A stretch of DNA of 64,000 nucleotides from Pantoea sp. SOD02 (GTDB taxonomy: Bacteria > Pseudomonadota > Gammaproteobacteria > Enterobacterales > Enterobacteriaceae), in NCBI RefSeq assembly GCF_024707505.1, contig NZ_CP102604.1, positions 2,604,001-2,668,000 on the forward strand, written 5' to 3'. The notes below the pieces were generated by a model. The model saw only the letters and a list, made by a program, of their open reading frames with translations. It was not told where the DNA came from and searched no databases. Positions 1-10,233 of the stretch are shown here, one piece after another. Position numbers and translations under genes: made by a program. Numbering within the stretch: the first letter of the stretch is position 1; each line of letters starts with the position of its first letter.

Positions 1-1534
<1,534 letters not shown>

Positions 1535-1541
<7 letters not shown>

Positions 1542-2146
1542 CTGCAGAACAACTGGCCAGGCTGGATTGGGTCAAAACCGCGGGCATGATGCCCGTTATC
1601 GTCCAGCACAACGTTTCCGGCGAAGTGCTGATGCACGGTTATATGAATGAAGAAGCGCTGCAAAAAACTCTCAGCGAGGGCAACGTCACCTTCTTCTCAC
1701 GTACTAAAAACCGTTTATGGACCAAAGGCGAAACCTCGGGCCACTTCCTGCAAGTGGCGAGCATTACGCCGGATTGCGACAACGATACCTTGCTGGTGCT
1801 GGCGAATCCGATTGGCCCAACCTGCCATCTCGGCACATCTAGCTGCTTCTCACCGGCCGCACCGGACTGGACGTTCCTCTATCAGCTCGAGCAGTTGTTG
1901 GCTTCACGCAAAACTGCCGATCCAGAGAGTTCGTATACCGCGAAGCTGTACGCCAGCGGCACCAAGCGTATCGCGCAGAAAGTGGGTGAAGAAGGCGTGG
2001 AAACCGCTTTGGCTGCAACGGTTAACGATCGTCACGAGCTGACCAATGAAGCGTCTGATTTGCTGTATCACCTGATGGTGCTGCTGCAGGACCAGGAGCT
2101 GGATTTGAGCACCATTATCAATAATCTGCGGGCGCGTCATAAATAA
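1535..2146 (+). CDS. hisI: HisIE, bifunctional PRA-CH / PRA-PH
   Basis: This fusion enzyme performs the second and third steps of histidine synthesis. The N-terminal HisI domain (about 1-115) is phosphoribosyl-AMP cyclohydrolase, with zinc-site candidates CDND and CHLGTSSCF. The C-terminal HisE domain (about 116-203) is phosphoribosyl-ATP pyrophosphatase, with the [11 protein letters not shown] helix. At 203 aa it matches the E. coli enzyme. The start is taken as GTG at 1535, giving [12 protein letters not shown]. It is the last gene of the operon; a palindromic repeat follows within 10 nt and no T-tract terminator is visible. Confidence 0.96.
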
Positions 2147-2152
2147 CTTTCC

Positions 2153-2209
2153 GTAGGGTCGCCATTCATGGCGACCAATGTTCCAGGTGCGCATAAATGC
2201 GCACCCTAC
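2153..2209. repeat. REP-like palindromic repeat, two units, inverted
   Basis: Two units of about 24 nt face each other. Unit 1 (2153-2176) starts GTAGGGT, forms the stem CGCCAT/ATGGCG and ends ACC. Unit 2 (2186-2209) is the inverse, with stem GCGCAT/ATGCGC, ending ACCCTAC. The pair is therefore flanked by GTAGGGT...ACCCTAC. Nine more units occur at five other intergenic sites in the window. The element sits just after the hisI stop and could act as an RNA hairpin protecting the his mRNA 3' end, which is inference. Confidence 0.85.
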
Positions 2210-2234
2210 GCTATTCATCAGCATGGAAGACACC

Positions 2235-2711
2235 ATGACCACTCATGAAAAACTACTCGCTCTGCTCGACCAGCGTCAGGCGCGTTATCGCGTGATGAAG
2301 CATGAAGCGACCGGCAAGTGTGAAGCGGTGGCGGCAATTCGCGGAACTGAAGTTGGGCAAGGCGCGAAGGCGCTGGTGTGTCATGTGAAAGGTAACGGCA
2401 TCAAGCAACATGTGCTGGCGGTGCTGCCTGCCGATCAACAAGCGGATCTCAGCAAGGTTGCTGCAGCGGTTGGTGGTCGACGTGCTTCACTGGCCTCACC
2501 TGCAGAAGTGGATGCGCTGACCGGATGCGTGTTTGGTGCTATTCCACCCTTTAGTTTCCATCCTGATTTACAGCTGGTTGTTGATCCGTTGCTGTTCGAA
2601 CGCTATGACGAAATCGCCTTTAACGCCGGATTGCTGGAGCAATCTGTGGTGCTCAACATTGCGGATTATCAGGCGCTGCATAATGGTAACGTGATGAAAA
2701 TAATCCTCTAA
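2235..2711 (+). CDS. yeaK: YeaK-type YbaK/ProX aminoacyl-tRNA deacylase
   Basis: A 158-aa single-domain editing protein of the YbaK/EbsC family that hydrolyses mischarged aminoacyl-tRNA in trans. Blocks very close to remembered E. coli YeaK are KCEAVAAIRGTEVGQGAKAL (about 28-47) and ASPAEVDALTGCVFGAIPPF (about 86-105). The ATG at 2235 is chosen over the in-frame ATG at 2223 because GGAAG lies 5 nt upstream of it, while 2223 has no Shine-Dalgarno. In E. coli yeaK is not beside his, so the location is lineage-specific. Confidence 0.85.
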   Translation: MTTHEKLLALLDQRQARYRVMKHEATGKCEAVAAIRGTEVGQGAKALVCHVKGNGIKQHVLAVLPADQQADLSKVAAAVGGRRASLASPAEVDALTGCVFGAIPPFSFHPDLQLVVDPLLFERYDEIAFNAGLLEQSVVLNIADYQALHNGNVMKIIL

Positions 2712-2777
2712 TTGCCTTGCCCGGCCCTGAGCGGTACTCTTCTTGACTCAACATCACATCAAAAGAAGACCGATATT

Positions 2778-3575
2778 ATGGCAATTTCTCGTTTAACCGC
2801 CCGCCTGCGTCAGACGCTGGCGCTGGCTGTGCTGGCAGGTTGCGCATTTGGCGCGCAGGCAAAAATTGATCAGGTGCGTTTCGCGGTTGATCCTACCTAT
2901 CCTCCTTTCGAATCCAAAACGCCACAGGGCAAACTGGTCGGTTTTGATATTGACCTTGGCAATGCGCTGTGCGAGCAGATGCAGGCCAAATGCGTGTGGG
3001 TGGAAAGCCAGTTCGATGGCATGATCCCGGCGCTAAAGGCGCGTAAGTTCGACGCCATCCTGTCTGATATGGGCATCACCGAAGAACGTCTGAAGCAGAT
3101 TGATTTCACCGTGCCGCTGTACGACACCCATACGCAGCTGATTGCGCGTAAAGGTTCTGGCCTGCTGCCAACCGCTGAATCGCTGAAAGGCAAAACCGTG
3201 GGCGTTGAGCAAGGCACCGTGCAGGAACGCTATGCGCTGGCAAAATGGCAGCCGCATGGTGTGCAGGTTGTGCCTTATGGCGATCAGGCACAGGTTGAGA
3301 GTGATTTGATTTCGGGCCGTCTTGACGTGGTGTTTACCGATGCTGCCCAAGCGGCAAACGGCTTCCTGAAACATCCGCAGGGCAAAGATTTCGAATTAGC
3401 GGGCCCGATTGTGCAGGATCCGATTATCGGTCCAGGCACCGCGATTGGTCTGCGTAAAGGCGACACCGAACTGAAAACCGCGTTGGATAACGCTTTTGCC
3501 GAGCTTAAGAAGAACGGCACTTTCGACAAAATCCAGAAGCAGTACTTCGCGACTGACATTTCCATTCAGCAGTAA
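2778..3575 (+). CDS. Periplasmic polar amino-acid-binding protein (HisJ/ArgT family)
   Basis: A 265-aa solute-binding protein of a polar amino-acid ABC transporter. The mature N-terminus has the family block VRFAVDPTYPPFE followed by GFDIDLGNAL, and later QFDGMIPALKARKFDAI, as in HisJ/ArgT, so a basic amino acid is the likely ligand (inference). The leader is about 28 residues and ends AFGAQA|KI. An internal LAGC at 19-22 leaves a lipoprotein alternative open. The ATG at 2778 gives this leader; upstream in-frame codons would precede it with non-secretory sequence. No permease or ATPase gene adjoins it, so it may share a transporter encoded elsewhere. Confidence 0.85.
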   Translation: MAISRLTARLRQTLALAVLAGCAFGAQAKIDQVRFAVDPTYPPFESKTPQGKLVGFDIDLGNALCEQMQAKCVWVESQFDGMIPALKARKFDAILSDMGITEERLKQIDFTVPLYDTHTQLIARKGSGLLPTAESLKGKTVGVEQGTVQERYALAKWQPHGVQVVPYGDQAQVESDLISGRLDVVFTDAAQAANGFLKHPQGKDFELAGPIVQDPIIGPGTAIGLRKGDTELKTALDNAFAELKKNGTFDKIQKQYFATDISIQQ

Positions 3576-3581
3576 TCTTTT

Positions 3582-3604
3582 GGGCGGCTTTTTGCCGCCC
3601 TTTT
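3582..3604 (+). terminator. Intrinsic terminator after the amino-acid-binding protein gene
   Basis: A 7-bp GC stem GGGCGGC/GCCGCCC with a TTTTT loop is followed by TTTT, 6 nt after the stop codon. Confidence 0.85.
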
Positions 3605-3686
3605 CGCACTCAGCACTATAATTCCATCAGAAAATGAATCAGGCGTCGCGAAAAGCGTGCCTTGAATAAAGGACATCGATAGCGTT

Positions 3687-4802
3687 ATGCAACAACAACA
3701 TCATCCTCTATTAAGCGCCTCGCTGGGCACGCAACGCGAAATTGTCAGCTTCCACTTCGGCACCGATTCGCAGCAACGCGTCTACATTCAGGCTGCGCTG
3801 CACGGTGATGAGCTGCCGGGAATGGCGGTGGCGTGGTATTTGAAACAGAAGCTATTAGCACTGGAATCTGCGGGTCAGCTCAAAGCCAAAATCACGTTGG
3901 TGCCGGTCGCGAATCCTTTAGCGATGGGACAACACTGGCACGGTAGCCATCTCGGGCGTTTCCATACGCTTTCAGGACAAGATTTCAACCGCCGCTTCCC
4001 GGCATTGGGTGAAGCCTTGGTTGAAGAGCTTGCAGGTTCACTGACGCAGAGTGAATACGAAAATAAGCGTCTAATTCGGGAAGCGATTGATCGTCATTAC
4101 CGTGACCGCATTGCCCGTACTGAACTTGATTCCCAGCGGTTTACATTGATGCGTATGGCGAGCCAGGCGGATTTAATGATTGACCTGCATTGTGACTGGG
4201 ATGCGCTGCCGCATCTGTACACTACGCCGCACGCGTGGCCAAACATCGAACCGCTGGCGCGTTGGTTAGGAAGTGAAGTGCAATTGCTGGCGCAGATTTC
4301 TGGCGGCGAGCCGTTTGATGAGGCTTGCTGTGAACCGTGGCTAACGTTGGCTGAGCGCTTTGGCGATGAGTATCCTATGCCGCGGGGTTTGCTGCCGGTG
4401 ACTCTAGAATTGCGCGGTGTTGCAGATGTTTCGCCTGAAATGGCGGAGAAAGATGCTGACGCGATTATCAACGCGCTAATTGAAGGTGGTTATATTGCCG
4501 GTGAAGTCGGTGAATCCCCTGCCCTGATTCATCCGGCGACGGAACTGGCGGGATGTGAGTATATCCATGCGGCGCAATCTGGATTAGTGCTTTATCGGCG
4601 TGAACTGGGTGAGTGGATTAAGGCTGGAGAAGTGGTGGCAGAGATTGTCGATCCGATTACGGACCAGGTGATGCCGTTGGTGGCGGAGTATGGTGGCGTG
4701 TTGTATGCGCGGAATTTGACCAAGTTTGTCACGGCGGGGATGTTGGTGGTGCGGTTGGCTGGGGAGAATGCTGGGAGACGGGGGGCATTATTGGTGGGAT
4801 AA
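3687..4802 (+). CDS. Succinylglutamate desuccinylase/aspartoacylase-family zinc hydrolase
   Basis: A 371-aa M14-like metallohydrolase of the AstE/AspA family, which cleaves N-acyl amino acids or related amides. The zinc-binding HxxE motif is HGDELPG (His39, Glu42), and the third ligand candidate is the His in MIDLHCDWDALPH (about 165). A C-terminal swivelling beta segment (about 285-365, SGLVLYRRELGEWIKAGEVV) is typical of the longer members. The substrate is unknown. The neighbouring amino-acid-binding protein makes an amino-acid derivative plausible, but the two genes are separated by a terminator. The start at 3687 has AAGGA at a long spacing. Confidence 0.75.
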   Translation: MQQQHHPLLSASLGTQREIVSFHFGTDSQQRVYIQAALHGDELPGMAVAWYLKQKLLALESAGQLKAKITLVPVANPLAMGQHWHGSHLGRFHTLSGQDFNRRFPALGEALVEELAGSLTQSEYENKRLIREAIDRHYRDRIARTELDSQRFTLMRMASQADLMIDLHCDWDALPHLYTTPHAWPNIEPLARWLGSEVQLLAQISGGEPFDEACCEPWLTLAERFGDEYPMPRGLLPVTLELRGVADVSPEMAEKDADAIINALIEGGYIAGEVGESPALIHPATELAGCEYIHAAQSGLVLYRRELGEWIKAGEVVAEIVDPITDQVMPLVAEYGGVLYARNLTKFVTAGMLVVRLAGENAGRRGALLVG

Positions 4803-4828
4803 TTCAAGAACTAAAGAGGAATAAACAT

Positions 4829-4854
4829 TTGGCCCACCAAGATAAGTGGGCCAA
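4829..4854. terminator. Hairpin between convergent genes
   Basis: A 9-bp perfect inverted repeat TTGGCCCAC/GTGGGCCAA with an 8-nt loop lies between the convergent AstE-like gene and the methyltransferase gene. T-tracts on either side are poor, so it is a likely but imperfect bidirectional terminator. Confidence 0.55.
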
Positions 4855-4886
4855 GAAATTTAATTCAATTTCAATAAAACTAGTAC

Positions 4887-5984
4887 TCAGTTACGTTTAA
4901 ACTTTTTCATCAAAGTTCTTAGAGGCTGGGTAATCTTCCAGCTATTAGAGGTTAATATTGCGTGATTTTCAGTAGTAAGATTTTTTAGCTGCACAGAAAT
5001 ACGACCATTTTCTTCTAATAAGCTTTCATAAGATAACTCTTTTTGACTAATCTCATTGAGCAAAGTTTTAATTTTTACATTTAATTCATGTTGAGATAGT
5101 TCAATTTGTTGCTGCAGAGAAATACTTATATTATCGTTATCGACTCCATTTGTAACTAATTTTGTCCATTCCATTTCAGGGAATGTATCAAGTTGGCTCC
5201 AGATGTTTTTCTCTTGTGGTATACAATTTATATTTAAACCTTGCGAATTTTTATTTCTTGAAAAAACATCCCACTCAGTTCCAGCGATATGACGAGAACC
5301 AAGAATGTTACTTTCTGATTTTTTCTTTTTTATTATACATAATGAGTTCACGAAAGTAACTGAGTGAATAGTTGAGTAGTCAACACTATCAAGGGATTCA
5401 CAATCATAAAAACGATAAAATGGAGATAAATAATCTTTCGCATCACGCTTAACACCCCAATGCTCCTGATTTGGAACATCTGCGAGTTTCTTTAAGAATG
5501 ACATTGAAGAATAGGGGTAATATAACCCTCCTTCGAAGCTTTCCCAATAGCTTGCATGAAGATCTTCAATGATATATATTCCATCATCAGCAATTAATGG
5601 AAAGTAAAGCAAGAAGGATTTTATTATATCCGAAGAAACATGTGAGCCATCATCAATAATCACATCAAATGCAGAGGAAACTGATAAAATCTTTTCTTTA
5701 ATTTCAACTGTTGAAGAATCCCCAATTACCACTTCGATTGAAGGATTATCATAATTTAATTTGGCACAATCAGGATTTATATCACAGCCAACCAGATGCT
5801 CAGCCAAAGAAAAGTATCTGCTCCAAATTTCAAGCGAACCTCCATTTTGCACGCCAATTTCTAAAAAATTTGACACAAACGAGCGCCGTTCAAAGAAAAG
5901 TTCATCATATACGTCGAGATAAATATCCCATTTATCCGATGATTTACCTTCATGCTGCTGGTACAGTTGCTTCAAATAATTCAT
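4887..5984 (-). CDS. MycE/TylE-like sugar O-methyltransferase with C-terminal coiled coil
   Basis: A 365-aa class I SAM-dependent methyltransferase. SAM-binding motif I is EIGVQNGGS (about 42-50), followed by GCDI (66-69), a GDSS acidic loop (88-91), IIDDGSH (109-115) and IEDLHASYW (140-147). The combination of IGVQxGGSL, DDGSH and EDLHxSYW is typical of metal-dependent O-methyltransferases acting on rhamnose and related deoxysugars of macrolides. Residues about 290-345 look like a coiled coil and the tail SWKITQPLRTLMKKF is basic, perhaps membrane-associating. The ATG at 5984 is preferred over 6008 because a GAG lies 8 nt upstream. It is AT-rich compared with its flanks. The rhamnose genes nearby suggest O-methylation of a surface polysaccharide. 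Confidence 0.7.
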   Translation of the reverse strand: MNYLKQLYQQHEGKSSDKWDIYLDVYDELFFERRSFVSNFLEIGVQNGGSLEIWSRYFSLAEHLVGCDINPDCAKLNYDNPSIEVVIGDSSTVEIKEKILSVSSAFDVIIDDGSHVSSDIIKSFLLYFPLIADDGIYIIEDLHASYWESFEGGLYYPYSSMSFLKKLADVPNQEHWGVKRDAKDYLSPFYRFYDCESLDSVDYSTIHSVTFVNSLCIIKKKKSESNILGSRHIAGTEWDVFSRNKNSQGLNINCIPQEKNIWSQLDTFPEMEWTKLVTNGVDNDNISISLQQQIELSQHELNVKIKTLLNEISQKELSYESLLEENGRISVQLKNLTTENHAILTSNSWKITQPLRTLMKKFKRN

Positions 5985-6096
5985 TTTTATCAACTCGCAA
6001 AGTAACATTAAAACTATGATTGTTTATTGGCACTAACTCTTTTACTAATTTATCATATACACATTTTAATATCGCGTGTTCAACACATCATAAACC

Positions 6097-6125
6097 TTGA
6101 TATGAACGCTCCGAAGAAATATAAT
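6097..6125 (+). promoter_or_regulatory. Strong sigma70-type promoter for the glycosyltransferase pair
   Basis: The -35 TTGATA (6097-6102) and -10 TATAAT (6120-6125) are separated by exactly 17 bp, about 105 nt upstream of the first ATG. It lies in the 252-bp divergent gap between the methyltransferase and the glycosyltransferase genes. Confidence 0.7.
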
Positions 6126-6236
6126 TTTACACTTACCAGGACATTAGCATAACATTCGAATTTGAAAAATCCCAAGCGTGATGATAACGGATGGCGACTT
6201 TATCCTCTTTTCAACCCAATGATAGATTGAACTCAT

Positions 6237-7550
6237 ATGAAATATTCGTCTGTTTTTAAACTACTTCGGAGTGACCCAGCTTCGAACTTACAATCACAGA
6301 ATAGCACGCATGTGCCCTCACAAGACCAGTTCGCGGATTTTTTATCCAATCTTGCAAGGTTGCGTCCGGACTTATCAGATGCGTATATCAAAAGTCTTTT
6401 ATTAGATGAAAAACAATATCTTTCATTCTATCAAGATATAAGAAACTCCGGATTGTCGGGAACTTATCATTACTATACATATGGATACAAAGAAGGGCGC
6501 GAATTTTTCGAACCTAATTTTCGTGCCATTAAAAAATTAGAGCGCTTTGAATCTGGCCAATCAATAATTTTCTTTGATACTGTTAAGACAAATGCTTCTT
6601 TTCTTTATCGCGGGTACTTCCCAGAAGTACGAAAAAATTCTTCGGTAATCATCCATCAGGATACGAGTTTTCTGGACTCCGTTAAAGAGATTTTTATAGC
6701 AAAAGAGATGGTATTCATCCGCCCCAGCAATGGTAGCCGAAAAACAAAATACTTTATGCATCTTTGCCGTACTTTAAATGTAAAAATCATAATTGATGTA
6801 GATGACCTTTTACTTCCAGATTACTCGGAGTACAAAGGGGCTGTTCGGTCAGGTATTTCTGATTATCATCAAATACTCAAGGATATGACCAGAGACTCAT
6901 CCATTTTATTAGGCGCCGACCAGATGGTATGTTCAACTAAAACCATCGCTAATTTACATTCTGATTTGATTGAGAATATCTCAATTTCTAAAAACAAATT
7001 ACCTCGAGAATATTTTCTTCCCAGAGAGAGTTTAGGCAAAAAAATTATTAATAGAAAAGTCCGGGTGTTGTATTTATCTGGATCAAAAACTCATTTAAAG
7101 GACTATAGTACAATCAGTGGTCCCTTGATGAAACTGGCGCAAGATTACCCTAATAAGTTTAGTTTGAGTTTCTTAGGTATGGTTAGCGACCAAACATCTA
7201 TATTTTCACATCTGGGTGTAGAGTGTAATTTTTTACCATTAGTTAATTTTAATGAAATGCTTTCTGAAATTAATAAACATGACATCGTTTTAGTTCCGTT
7301 AGAAAAAACCGTTTTTAATGATGCTAAATCTAATATCAAGTTTATAGAAGCCGCATCTCAGGGCGTCGCTATTATTGCATCTTCCGTTGCAGAATACGTT
7401 GATTGTATTACAAATAACGAAAATGGTTGGATATGCTCCACTGAGGATGAATGGTATGCAACTCTTTCTTATTTATTTGATAATCCGGAAGCTATTACTA
7501 ACGCTTCGCTTAAAGCATATGACTCAGCAATTGCAGGTTACAGTTTATGA
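6237..7550 (+). CDS. GT-B (GT4-like) glycosyltransferase, putative
   Basis: A 437-aa protein. The C-terminal half has a GT4-like pattern: VRVLYLSGSKTHLKDYS opens the nucleotide-sugar-binding domain, HDIVLVPLEKTVFNDAKSNIKFIEAASQGVAIIAS matches the donor-site E-x7-E region, and NGWIC follows as in many GT4 enzymes. The middle carries IIIDVDDLLLPD, also common in this group. About 100 N-terminal residues are of no recognised family. Donor, acceptor and linkage cannot be read from the sequence. Low G+C and a private promoter suggest horizontal acquisition. It overlaps the next gene by 4 nt (ATGA). Confidence 0.65.
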   Translation: MKYSSVFKLLRSDPASNLQSQNSTHVPSQDQFADFLSNLARLRPDLSDAYIKSLLLDEKQYLSFYQDIRNSGLSGTYHYYTYGYKEGREFFEPNFRAIKKLERFESGQSIIFFDTVKTNASFLYRGYFPEVRKNSSVIIHQDTSFLDSVKEIFIAKEMVFIRPSNGSRKTKYFMHLCRTLNVKIIIDVDDLLLPDYSEYKGAVRSGISDYHQILKDMTRDSSILLGADQMVCSTKTIANLHSDLIENISISKNKLPREYFLPRESLGKKIINRKVRVLYLSGSKTHLKDYSTISGPLMKLAQDYPNKFSLSFLGMVSDQTSIFSHLGVECNFLPLVNFNEMLSEINKHDIVLVPLEKTVFNDAKSNIKFIEAASQGVAIIASSVAEYVDCITNNENGWICSTEDEWYATLSYLFDNPEAITNASLKAYDSAIAGYSL

Positions 7551-8656
7551 ATAATTTCACTGTCAAAGGTATCTTTACTTCTGCTGGAAATAATAGGACT
7601 GATAGTCACATTATCTACTTGCCATTTAATAAGTCTCACTTTGAACTTGCTTTAATTGTTGCAGAGCAAAGTCGTTATGAAAGTTACATATATTCCGAAA
7701 ACTTTGAATTAATTGCAAGGGAGTATTTAACTTTAAACCCGGAAAGTAAAATAAAATTCATACTCGACAAAGATTCTGTTGCTGGACTTTTACCAAATAT
7801 GGATAAGGCAGTGGTTTTTTTGGGATATGTAGTTCCATTTATTCCTGTTACAATTAATGAAATTGTCTCTGCTTGTTTGAAGGTGAAATTACCTATATAC
7901 GAAATTCCACATGGCATGTTCCAGACAGGAATAAACTTAGCTGATGACTCAAAACTAATAAGCACACGCTCACATTACTTTGGTTTTGGTGGTATGTTGC
8001 CATCAATTTCTGATAAAAAGCTACAGTGGTTTGGCGATCAAGGATTTGGATATCCAAGAACAGTAAAAAAAGAATCTTACAAAACAAGGCCGTTACCAAA
8101 ATTCACTTTAATCACATCTAATACTAATTGGTATCTATATTCACCTTCAGATAAAAGGGCTTTTTACGCTGAAATCTTTAATTATGCTAAAAATAACCCT
8201 GCGGAAGTTTTTATTTGGTGTGTTCATCCTGCGGAACTATCTGAACATGCATTCAGTTCAAATGCGTTAGATTACAGACCTAAAAATATATATTTATATG
8301 GAATGGATAAAGATATTTATTTCGGTGGAATAGAAGGTTCTGATGATTTAATACCATACTGTGAATATGGAATTTCTACAGTCACAACGTGTTTATTAGA
8401 TTACGAAATACATAATAAAAGGGTTAATCTATTTAGATGCGATGGCGTAAATGAACTAATTAAAGTCATTGCTGAAAAACATACATTCTCAGTATCATCA
8501 GAAATAACACCTGACGCTTGTTTTTTCAGAACAGGCTTCCTTAAGGAATTTAACACTGAAATCTATGACCATCTTCTTTCAGAAGAAATTATTATTACAG
8601 ACAACTCTAAACATAATTATCTGTCATCATTTTTGATACAGCCAATGTCAGTTTAA
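7547..8656 (+). CDS. Uncharacterised protein, possible GT-B/CDP-glycerol-transferase-like enzyme
   Basis: A 369-aa protein with no family I can name. Visible clues are IPHGMFQTG (about 125-133), resembling the HG motif of capsule and teichoic-acid GT-B transferases; FIWCVHPAE (about 222-230), resembling their HP motif; and DLIPYCEYGISTVTTCLLDYEI (about 265-286), placed like the donor-binding S/T cluster of CDP-glycerol glycerophosphotransferases. No signal peptide or membrane segment is evident. Its start overlaps the upstream glycosyltransferase by 4 nt, so the two are probably translated together and act on the same glycan. It is AT-rich and ends at a strong terminator. Confidence 0.55.
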   Translation: MNNFTVKGIFTSAGNNRTDSHIIYLPFNKSHFELALIVAEQSRYESYIYSENFELIAREYLTLNPESKIKFILDKDSVAGLLPNMDKAVVFLGYVVPFIPVTINEIVSACLKVKLPIYEIPHGMFQTGINLADDSKLISTRSHYFGFGGMLPSISDKKLQWFGDQGFGYPRTVKKESYKTRPLPKFTLITSNTNWYLYSPSDKRAFYAEIFNYAKNNPAEVFIWCVHPAELSEHAFSSNALDYRPKNIYLYGMDKDIYFGGIEGSDDLIPYCEYGISTVTTCLLDYEIHNKRVNLFRCDGVNELIKVIAEKHTFSVSSEITPDACFFRTGFLKEFNTEIYDHLLSEEIIITDNSKHNYLSSFLIQPMSV

Positions 8657-8685
8657 AAAAAAAGCCTCTTAAAGAGGCTTTTTTT
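8655..8685. terminator. Bidirectional intrinsic terminator
   Basis: The stem AAGCCTC/GAGGCTT has a run of A before it and T after it, so it can terminate both the plus-strand glycosyltransferase pair and the minus-strand gnd transcript. Confidence 0.9.
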
Positions 8686-8693
8686 ACTATAGC

Positions 8694-10103
8694 TTAATCC
8701 AACCACTCGGTGTGAAACACGCCATCTTTATCAATGCGCTTATAAGTATGCGCACCGAAATAATCACGCTGAGCCTGAATCAGATTTGCCGGCAAAAATT
8801 CTGAACGATAGCTATCGTAATATGCAATAGCAGCAGAGAAGGTCGGCGTCGGAATACCGTTCTGAATAGCGTAAGACACTACGTCACGCAGCGCCTGCTG
8901 GTACTCATCAGCGATATTCTTGAAGTAAGGATCCAGCAGCAGGTTAGCAATGTTAGCGTCCTGTGCGTATGCATCAGTAATCTTCTGCAGGAATTGCGCA
9001 CGAATAATGCATCCAGCACGGAAAATCTTCGCAATTTCACCGTATTGCAGATCCCAGTTATTCTCTTCCGACGCAGCGCGCAGCTGTGAGAAGCCCTGAG
9101 CATAGGAAACGATCTTACCCAGATAAAGAGCGCGACGAACTTTCTCGACGAACTCAGCCTTATCGCCAGTAAATGCTTTAGCCTGAGGACCGCTCAGCAC
9201 TTTAGAAGCTGCAACACGTTGGGTCTTCAGGGAGGAAAGATATCGGGCAAATACTGACTCAGTAATGAGTGAGAGCGGCTCGCCGAGATCCAGTGAGCTC
9301 TGGCTAGTCCACTTACCGGTGCCTTTGTTAGCGGCTTCATCCAGAATCACATCAACCAGGTATTTACCGTGTTCATCTTTCTTAGTGAAGATATCTTTGG
9401 TGATGTCGATCAAGTAGCTGCTTAACTCACCGTTGTTCCAGTCAGTAAAGGTTTTTGCCAGCTCTTCATTGTTGAGGCCTAACGCGCCTTTCAACAGTGC
9501 ATAAGCTTCAGCAATCAGCTGCATATCACCGTATTCGATGCCGTTATGCACCATTTTTACATAGTGACCAGCACCGTTTGGACCGATGTAAGCAACGCAA
9601 GCTTCGCCATCTTCTGCACGAGCAGCAATCTTATCTAAAATTGGTGCAACCAATTCATACGCTTCTTTTTGGCCGCCAGGCATAATTGAAGGCCCTTTCA
9701 GTGCGCCCTCTTCACCACCGGAAACACCGGTACCAATGAAATTGAAGCCCTGGTCAGAAAGTTCTTTGTTACGGCGCACAGTATCTTTATAGAAGGTGTT
9801 ACCACCATCAATCAGGATGTCGCCCTTGTCCAAATGCGGAGTCAAAGAAGCAATCGTTTTATCTGTAGCTTCACCAGCCTGTACCATCAAAAGGATGCGA
9901 CGTGGTTTTTCCAGCGATTCAACAAACTCTTCAACAGTATAAAAAGGAGCGAGTTTCTTACCTTGGTTCTCAGCGATGACTTCATCAGTCTTTTCGCGCG
10001 AACGGTTGAAGATAGAAACAGTGTAACCGCGGCTCTCAATGTTAAGAGCCAAGTTACGGCCCATCACTGCCATACCGACAACACCGATTTGTTGCTTGGA
10101 CAT
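8694..10103 (-). CDS. gnd: 6-phosphogluconate dehydrogenase, decarboxylating
   Basis: This cytoplasmic pentose-phosphate-pathway enzyme converts 6-phosphogluconate plus NADP+ to ribulose 5-phosphate, CO2 and NADPH. Length is 469 aa (E. coli 468). The N-terminal Rossmann motif is [15 protein letters not shown] with the NADP-specifying NRSREKT after it. The substrate signature [11 protein letters not shown] (about 126-136) and the catalytic-lysine region ([12 protein letters not shown], about 185) are intact. gnd typically flanks O-antigen clusters in Enterobacterales, and here it separates the rfb/ABC locus from the AT-rich methyltransferase/GT island. Confidence 0.98.
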   Translation of the reverse strand: MSKQQIGVVGMAVMGRNLALNIESRGYTVSIFNRSREKTDEVIAENQGKKLAPFYTVEEFVESLEKPRRILLMVQAGEATDKTIASLTPHLDKGDILIDGGNTFYKDTVRRNKELSDQGFNFIGTGVSGGEEGALKGPSIMPGGQKEAYELVAPILDKIAARAEDGEACVAYIGPNGAGHYVKMVHNGIEYGDMQLIAEAYALLKGALGLNNEELAKTFTDWNNGELSSYLIDITKDIFTKKDEHGKYLVDVILDEAANKGTGKWTSQSSLDLGEPLSLITESVFARYLSSLKTQRVAASKVLSGPQAKAFTGDKAEFVEKVRRALYLGKIVSYAQGFSQLRAASEENNWDLQYGEIAKIFRAGCIIRAQFLQKITDAYAQDANIANLLLDPYFKNIADEYQQALRDVVSYAIQNGIPTPTFSAAIAYYDSYRSEFLPANLIQAQRDYFGAHTYKRIDKDGVFHTEWLD

Positions 10104-10233
10104 TATCTACTCCTGTCTGAAGTTACCGTCACAAACACAAGTTTGTGATTGAAGTGGCAAATATGTTAACTCATCTCTCACCAATAAAGGTAGTGAATGG
10201 TGCGATGATAAAACACACAAGAAATGTGGATGA

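Noticed and set aside
3617..3622. TATAAT before the AstE-like gene as a promoter
   Set aside because: No acceptable -35 at 16-18 bp; the region there is the terminator stem of the upstream gene. It may still be used, but I cannot support it.
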